From assembly GCF_037975245.1 (NCBI RefSeq), contig NC_092567.1, forward strand, positions 21,862,376 through 21,926,375: a stretch of DNA of 64,000 nucleotides, read 5' to 3'. Shown one piece after another: positions 57,679-64,000 of the stretch; position 1 is the stretch's first letter, and the number at the start of each line of letters is the position of its first letter. Below the pieces are notes generated by a model. That model made no database searches, was not told the DNA's origin, and saw only the letters and a list, made by a program, of their open reading frames with translations. The translations under genes were made by a program, and so were the position numbers. This stretch comes from Apostichopus japonicus (taxonomy: Eukaryota; Echinodermata; Holothuroidea; Aspidochirotida; Stichopodidae).

Positions 57679-60600
57679 TGTAATACCACTGAGCTATGTA
57701 CAGTATGTAATACTTCCAGATCATAATCCATGAAACCAAAAAAGAAAAGCAAAAACTTTGACGGCAAGTTTTTCCCGGCTCTGCGTGTCAAGAAACCAAC
57801 CGATGAATACGGACTGACAGGGACAGGGGTGACGTTAATGGGAACCTACAAGCAGGGCGATTAGGTTCTCTTCGGGCGCGTAGGAGAAACATTGCAGTGC
57901 AACATTACACAAAAATATGGTAAAAATGTTTGATGGAATACAGTGATAGTTAGTGGCCTGCTGGGTTGGCGGTGTTCCTTTTATTGTTGACTCTGTGAGA
58001 CAAATGATGTCGAACCAACCCTGAAGATCTCTATAGCTGAAATACATATAAAGGAATGTGAGTGCCATTCCACATACATCATTGACTAGATATTACAAAA
58101 ACACGCAGGCTGAAGAAAAATGCAAAGAAAAGAAAAAACACAGTGCAGATACTTTTACCTCATAAATGGATATTTGATGACATTATAAACATTGTAGACC
58201 ACGTTGTTTTGGATGGATCTGATACCAAAACGTCATAATAGGGGGGGAAATATTTCAAGCCCGTGTATCCAAGAAAACCTTCACATGCACACATACAAAT
58301 ATCACAATGTTATTGTCTAGCAGATATCTATTGCCAATAACATTACAAGATGACATATTTCTCTTTGGAAGAAAACGATCTCAACTCTGATGAGGCGAAA
58401 TATGATCAATGGTTTGACATATGGATAGAAATAATGTTATTAATGACCTTCTTTCCTACTTAGAAGAAGATGCCTGCATGTTAATTAAACTTAGTCTGTG
58501 GATCGGTTCCGTGTTCAACACTCGTTGATCCAACCAGTATGTCTCGTGTCAACATCATTTTGACATGTAAAGTATCGGAAAAATTATGATTTAATCTGGG
58601 TGGGAGATGGACCAGAGTTGAACATAATGTAGGTATTGACTTTGCAGAATGGATAAACTCTCCAAATTAAAGCATATTTTGGATTAAGCTTGCAAATTCC
58701 TTTTTTCCACACCTGGTGATCCAATCGATGTCTCATATAAAATATAATTTTGACTCATATCAAAAGTTTCTAAGAGAATTTACTCCGCAGGGGTGGGGAA
58801 CGGACCAGAGTTGTATATGGTGCTCTGAAGTGAGCTTTGCAATTTAAACTAAAGAAACTCTCCAAATCAAAGTTGACAATGGATTAGGTATTAACTTTGT
58901 ATTTACTTTAAAAAAAAAAAGTAGGTCAATTTTTGTCCCCTCATAGTGTATTGGTCTCAAAAGTGAGCAAACCTAATTCTTCAATGCAAACTACTGATTA
59001 CAGACTCACATATAATGTTTTCAAATTAAATGAAAAAGCAGCAAAGAAAAACTTAGACACAGAAATGAGAAGTCACTTTGAAAAGTAAAAAAAAATACAT
59101 GTTTTGCTAGCATAGAATTCCGAACCAGTGATAAAAATCACTTGTTTATCCTGAGGGTCACCGGGTTTTGCAACCTGCTTTTAGCCAAACCCTTCTTGGC
59201 TCTTTACATATTTAATGATGGACATGTTAAGATTCTGGAAAGTCCAATAAACATTCCACAAGGACAGAGAAAGACCCTCCATTTGTATCGTTCCACTTCC
59301 AAGCTCTAACCCGTTCTCCTGACCTACATTTTATCACAACTGAATGCTGAAATGTTATTCAACAAGTTCACCAGGCTACCTAACAATACAAACATATATA
59401 TATATATGTAACCTTCAACTACATATACATGAACAGAGTACATTACAGAGTACTGGAGAGAAAAAAGACTCTTTTCATTATAGCTTGTTTCCTCTTTAAA
59501 CATCGAGATTGATAGATACCGTTGAAAAGTTCATAGCTCCCTCAGTCAACGCTATAACTAGCCGAAATTGTGACTCAAAAGTAAAAAATCGATGAGCAAA
59601 ACAAGCCGTCATCACCGAGCAGTTGTTTCCTGTGTTTCTCCTTTTGCCTCAAAGGAGGATGTTGTTTGTGGAAGTATTCAAATAAAGAAAGCTTTGTAAA
59701 ACAAAGTGATCATCTAATATAATGAGATAATATCAAAACAGATTGATAAATCATTATCTCTCTTCTCTCATCTGACCAGCACATTTCACAAACAAGGAAC
59801 AGTCCAGTGGATACGAGTAATAACTAATCCTAAACGACCTGGCATAAAATCCCCAAGCACTTACCGGTCTGCTAGTTTATACAGTGTCGAGGAATGATTC
59901 ATGTGAATCAGAGACGGAGGGGGGGGGGGAGGAGATAACAGAGGAGAAAAGGAAATGAAACTCTTGCAACATCCTTTTATATCAGGACCTTAAAGGACTC
60001 CTTAAACACAGAAGCTGACAACCACTGGCATGGGATATTTGGGGGGGCAGGGGGAGGGAGGGGTGGGTGGAGGATGGAGATATATCAGCTAAACATCTGC
60101 AAAAGTAGTATATATCTATTTAAATGAGGAAACATATCATGGGAGAAACAAGGATGATGGAGTCGAGGAAACAATAAATGGATTGATTATTAAAATGTCT
60201 GGTGGATCTATAAGTAAATTCCTCAGCAGCAAGACTTGAGGGAGTTAGATCAGCATTATAAGAGGCGGAGCAAGGTTCGATTTAGGGTTATATAATGGAA
60301 GGGGTGTGGCCATGGGTCCTCCTCCTGAAAGAAGTCAAATTTTAGATGTCAGATTGGTGCATTTTGAGTCATATTTAGACTATAAACTATAGGCCTATAT
60401 TATTACGCCTTACGTGCAACGTTGTGCCTATAAATACTTTTCAAATTTTGTGTGAGGTTGAAAAATGTGGGAAGGGGAGGGAGTGAACCCCCCCCCCCCC
60501 CGCAGCAAACAAACATTACGGATCCAATACCATTTCACCGGGCGGAGTTCTCTGGTAACTGTACAGCACCCCTACTAGTACTAGTATAATTCTGACCCTA

Positions 60601-61682
60601 CAAGTTTTTGCACTTGTGGACGCACCCATATACTGTACCCCAGCTTCGATCATTTTGTGAAAAATTCAAGCTGCGCAAACCAGTGATATTTGCTTGCTCG
60701 TTCCCATTGCCTCCAAAACACCCCCAATTCCGCAAGCAGAATATCAAGTGTCTCCTAGTTTCTTTGTTTAAAAATAAACTCATTAGTGGAGCAATTAAGG
60801 CCCGTAATAGTTTCATATCCCCCCCCCTTACTGATGTTAACAAAGGCCATTGCTTCACTTTGAACACGTAGTCCAACCAGACGTCAAGCTATAGGTTTAA
60901 AATAGCCATCTTAATGCACATATAGCATTTCGTTTACTTATGACTTGTTTACATCCAGTGATTAAATCCCTCCTTTTTATGACGCTGCAGACTTAAGAGC
61001 AAATACAAAGAGGACCCTAGGCCATCAATTATATCTTTCAACAACCCCTCTCACCTCGAGTGACAACATTAAGGACTTTTCTCTATTGCAGGTTTCAATT
61101 TACCAAAGTACAATGTGATTAATTGCTTGTTTACCTTCACAAAACAATTTGTTAGCTCAACAACTGATATGCTAGTACAGGCAGTTTACAAAGCAAATAT
61201 GTTATCGCTTTGCAATGTGGGAATGGTTTATATATATATCCATAGAATGGAATAGTACATTTTTTACTGCCTTCTTTCATATGACTGAAAGTTTTCCAAA
61301 AGATGCTTGAACACTGTTTCTTGTATAGCAATGAAATCTCACTGACAAGATTATCATTAATATACATTAAAGGTTATTCAAGCAATGTATATTATGCAGG
61401 CATTAGCAGCATAGTGTATAACTTTGTGTGATTGCCATATATATATGATACATACAGAACAATTTAGTCAATGTTGAACTCCTCCTCTGTGCAACATAGC
61501 CAACTGTGCATCATGTTTGTTTGGATGGTATATCTCCTTACCTCCATCCCCCCTGCCATCCCCCCTCCAGAAATAGATGACAATTAATGACATCATCTGT
61601 TACCCCCTTAACCTCTCCAGCACCTCACTCAGACCCCCCGCCCTCCCCCAAATCCCTAAAACTTTCTGGTCTGTGGGGATTT

Positions 61683-61868
61683 ACGAGCGGCGATATTTAC
61701 CTGTCTCCCACTCCACATCTGCACTTTCTCAGCTATCATATCTAACATTGGAACATTTTAGCACTGCGCCCTCGCTCCTTCAGCACCGCCCACTTACACC
61801 TCCTTCCAAATCTATCCCAAGGTGTGGAGTGGGGGTTGGAGACAGGTAAGAGAGGAGCGAAGTACATT
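61683..61868. repeat. Dispersed short repeat, two copies in inverted orientation
   Basis: Left copy on the minus strand (61683-61778) ends TGGGAGACAGGTAAAT. Right partial copy on the plus strand (61820-61868) reads TTGGAGACAGGTAAGAGAGG. Together the arms can pair. Confidence 0.78.
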
Positions 61869-61984
61869 CTACTCTTCACTTCATATGTAGCGACTACTTG
61901 AATCAAACAAAGTAATTCATAAACCTACATATCTCCTTACCCCTTCCTCCTTCCTTCCCTCCCAGATAGATAACAATGACATTG

Positions 61985-62190
61985 AAATCCCTCTCCGTCC
62001 CTCCCCTCTTTCCCCTTGTTCTCCATTGTCCCCCTTCTCCTCTTCTTATATCCCTTGTCCCCCTTCTTTCCCTTGTCCCTCTCCTTCCCCTTGTCTCCCT
62101 TCTTCCCCCTTGTCCCCCTTCTTCCCTTTGTCCACCTTCTTCTCCATGTCCCCCCTCTCTCCCATGTCCCCCTTCTTTCCCCCCCCCTTC
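61985..62190. repeat. CT-rich low-complexity tract
   Basis: Repeated CCCCTTGTCCCCCTTCTTCC-type words. Open in several frames only because of composition. Confidence 0.92.
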
Positions 62191-63136
62191 CATCTACTCA
62201 TCACTTCAAATATAGCAACTACTGAAACAAACAAGAAACCCAATACACCTGTGCTGCACATATGATTCACAATATAAGGAAGCAGGATTACTGAAAGGAA
62301 TGAAGGTTGAACAAAGAGCAAGACTGACCACACCACAGATTAACTTTGCTCCCCCCTTCTTTGACTTGCCCAGATTTAGCTCAAGGTATTGTCATCCCAT
62401 CCATAGCTTATTTACCTTCTGTTGAAATCTTTCTCAGTAGAATATTGATTTCATCCCACAAATCACCCTGTTTTGCCAGACTTTAAGACCAGATTTTGCT
62501 TTATTCTCTCTTCTCTTGTTCTTTAATCCTACCCAGAAGAGATCCTCCATTCAAAGCGAAAGACAGAATAATTGGCTGAGCACAAATGTCACCCCCAAGT
62601 TCAATGAAAAGGAGACACTCTTCTTAAAATGCTATAGGAACAGGGATTTTCTCTGAGCTGGCGTTGAAGTCTATATGGAAAGTTGCGGTGGCCTTTTGAA
62701 ATGCTTCCGCGGTGGCACATACCCTTCTAGACTGCCAGAGGCGTGCACTTGATAAGACCTATAGCCTCTCAGGAACTTGGTATATGGTCCATTATCAATC
62801 AGTGTGAGTAACTCATCAACAGACGAAGCAAATGAATGCCAAAGACAAAATTGAAAAACAAGTTTCGTTAACGGGCAGTCTTTTCTTGATACCGTCTAAT
62901 CAAACGATGAGTAACAACAACTTGGGCCTAAAGGATCACTTCAGGTCAAATTTTCCTTTTGATTTGTTAAAGTCCAAGCCAAAAGAAAAACTGAGTTCTT
63001 GTTGATGTCTTTTACACAAATTCTCATAAATTTTACCAAAACATGTTTGTTCTGCAGATGAACAACACATAAATGTTTCTTATTCTTATCCTTCTATTTT
63101 CCCTTTTATTTACATTTACTTTGTAATTAATTATGT

Positions 63137-63262
63137 TACGGTGGGCTTTTTGTAAAAAGCTTCGGCTTCAAAGCCCTTCCACCATTTTCTGATCGATTGC
63201 TATATATGTCTTTTCACTGTAAACATTGTAATATATGCATGAAAATGGAAAATAAATCAAAA
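63137..63262 (+). other. Hairpin and AATAAA, possible retroelement 3' end
   Basis: GGTGGGCTTT (about 63139) pairs with AAAGCCCTTCCACC (about 63170). An AATAAATCAAAACAAA tail follows at about 63250. Could be the tail of a truncated retroelement; no coding part seen. Confidence 0.3.
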
Positions 63263-64000
63263 CAAATATACTGTACCATTAGGTGACAGTCAACACCATT
63301 TGACCTTCAAAAATTTGTATAAATAAATTATGCATTATAGTAAACGCTTTATTTGATGCCATACGAGTTGTACGTTGTCCTAAAGAGTTTAATGCTGCAT
63401 CTGAGGAACTGACCCACAGTTAGTGGTCTGCGTGTTAGCCTAAGTTTTCCAGCCACTTTATTTGATGAGTACGAGATGGTTAAACCTGGGTCATTTCTCT
63501 ATTACTAAAGTGATGTGTACAGTAATACAACCTACACTGATATCATAGCTTCTTAATGTTCTATAACATAGGGTCAAAACTGACTTTCTGTCTAAAGTCA
63601 TATGCCATTCATTAAAACATTTATATATAGCTTTTTCCTTCCATTTAAGGGTTATATTACCGAAGCAGATCAAATTATGTTGGAAGTATATTCAGACCAT
63701 TTTCACATTTTTCTGTATTTAGCTGATTTCTCTTCAATTCTTATGAAAATGATATGATTGGAAGAAATGAAATTTGCCCATGTTGTTCCTTCTGAAGTTA
63801 ATATTTCTTTACTAATTTGGTGGGGAATGGGAGCTGGGGAGAATAGGGGTGGGGGAAGTAGGGGTGGGGAACAGGAAGGGAAGGAGTTTTTCTCTTACTG
63901 TCTATTAACCACATATGTACATCTGTTATGTCATCTTGTTCCAGAAAACAGTTCATAAAAAGAGGTTAAAGTAAGATATCTAAAGCATTCAATTTTGTGA

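Larger units (their letters stand above)
54714..64000. other. 9.3-kb stretch without a firm gene
   Basis: AT-rich DNA with a tRNA-derived SINE (57.4-57.7 kb), dispersed repeats (55.1, 61.7 kb), a CT-rich tract (62.0-62.2 kb) and G/C homopolymers. Apart from the weak block at 56518-56592, no frame shows domain or splice support. Confidence 0.6.

Noticed and set aside
60598-60876. Frames of 87-92 codons on both strands
   Set aside because: Open on both strands with no family resemblance; probably repeat-derived or chance.
61903-62336. Several overlapping frames rich in Pro/Leu/Ser or Gly/Glu/Arg
   Set aside because: All result from the CT-rich low-complexity tract.

Overview
The window is eukaryotic genomic DNA, AT-rich and full of introns, simple repeats and transposable elements. 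Its main content is one large multi-exon gene on the minus strand, running from about 32.6 kb down past position 1. I read it as an invertebrate LRP4 (MEGF7), the agrin/MuSK co-receptor of the LDL-receptor family. The order of domains is diagnostic: eight LDLa modules, two EGF modules (the second calcium-binding), four YWTD propellers each followed by an EGF module, a Ser/Thr/Pro-rich stalk and a transmembrane segment. LRP5/6 has its LDLa modules after the propellers, and LRP1/2 are far longer. I placed 32 exons with GT/AG junctions. All junction phases agree and the exons join into one open frame of about 1751 residues (5254 nt). The signal-peptide exon and the cytoplasmic tail were not found: the tail must lie left of position 1, and the first exon lies somewhere above 32.6 kb.

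The gene structure, the LINE with an (ATT)n tail, tRNA-derived SINEs and composite tandem-repeat elements suggest a marine invertebrate deuterostome, possibly an echinoderm such as a sea cucumber. That taxon call is inference only.

Layout. 1-4.7 kb: transmembrane and stalk exons, separated by an intron holding an apparently intact LINE (1060-residue endonuclease/reverse transcriptase) in the same orientation as LRP4. 5.3-9.1 kb: propeller 4 with its EGF modules. 9.6-12.6 kb: propeller 3. 13.6-20.7 kb: propeller 2, interrupted by a 3.5 kb element made largely of 400-bp tandem units packed with AGGTCA nuclear-receptor half-sites. 21.5-25.8 kb: propeller 1 and the calcium-binding EGF. 26.8-32.6 kb: EGF1 and LDLa 8 to 1.

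32.6-53.5 kb has no gene I can support. It holds SINE-like elements, a second tandem-repeat element, a near-perfect 190-bp palindrome and copies of a dispersed repeat carrying a consensus splice donor. At 53.57-54.71 kb, minus strand, three exon-like blocks join in phase and end in a stop codon. They may be the 3' end of an unidentified neighbouring or nested gene. 55-64 kb holds a clear tRNA-derived SINE, more dispersed repeats and low-complexity DNA.
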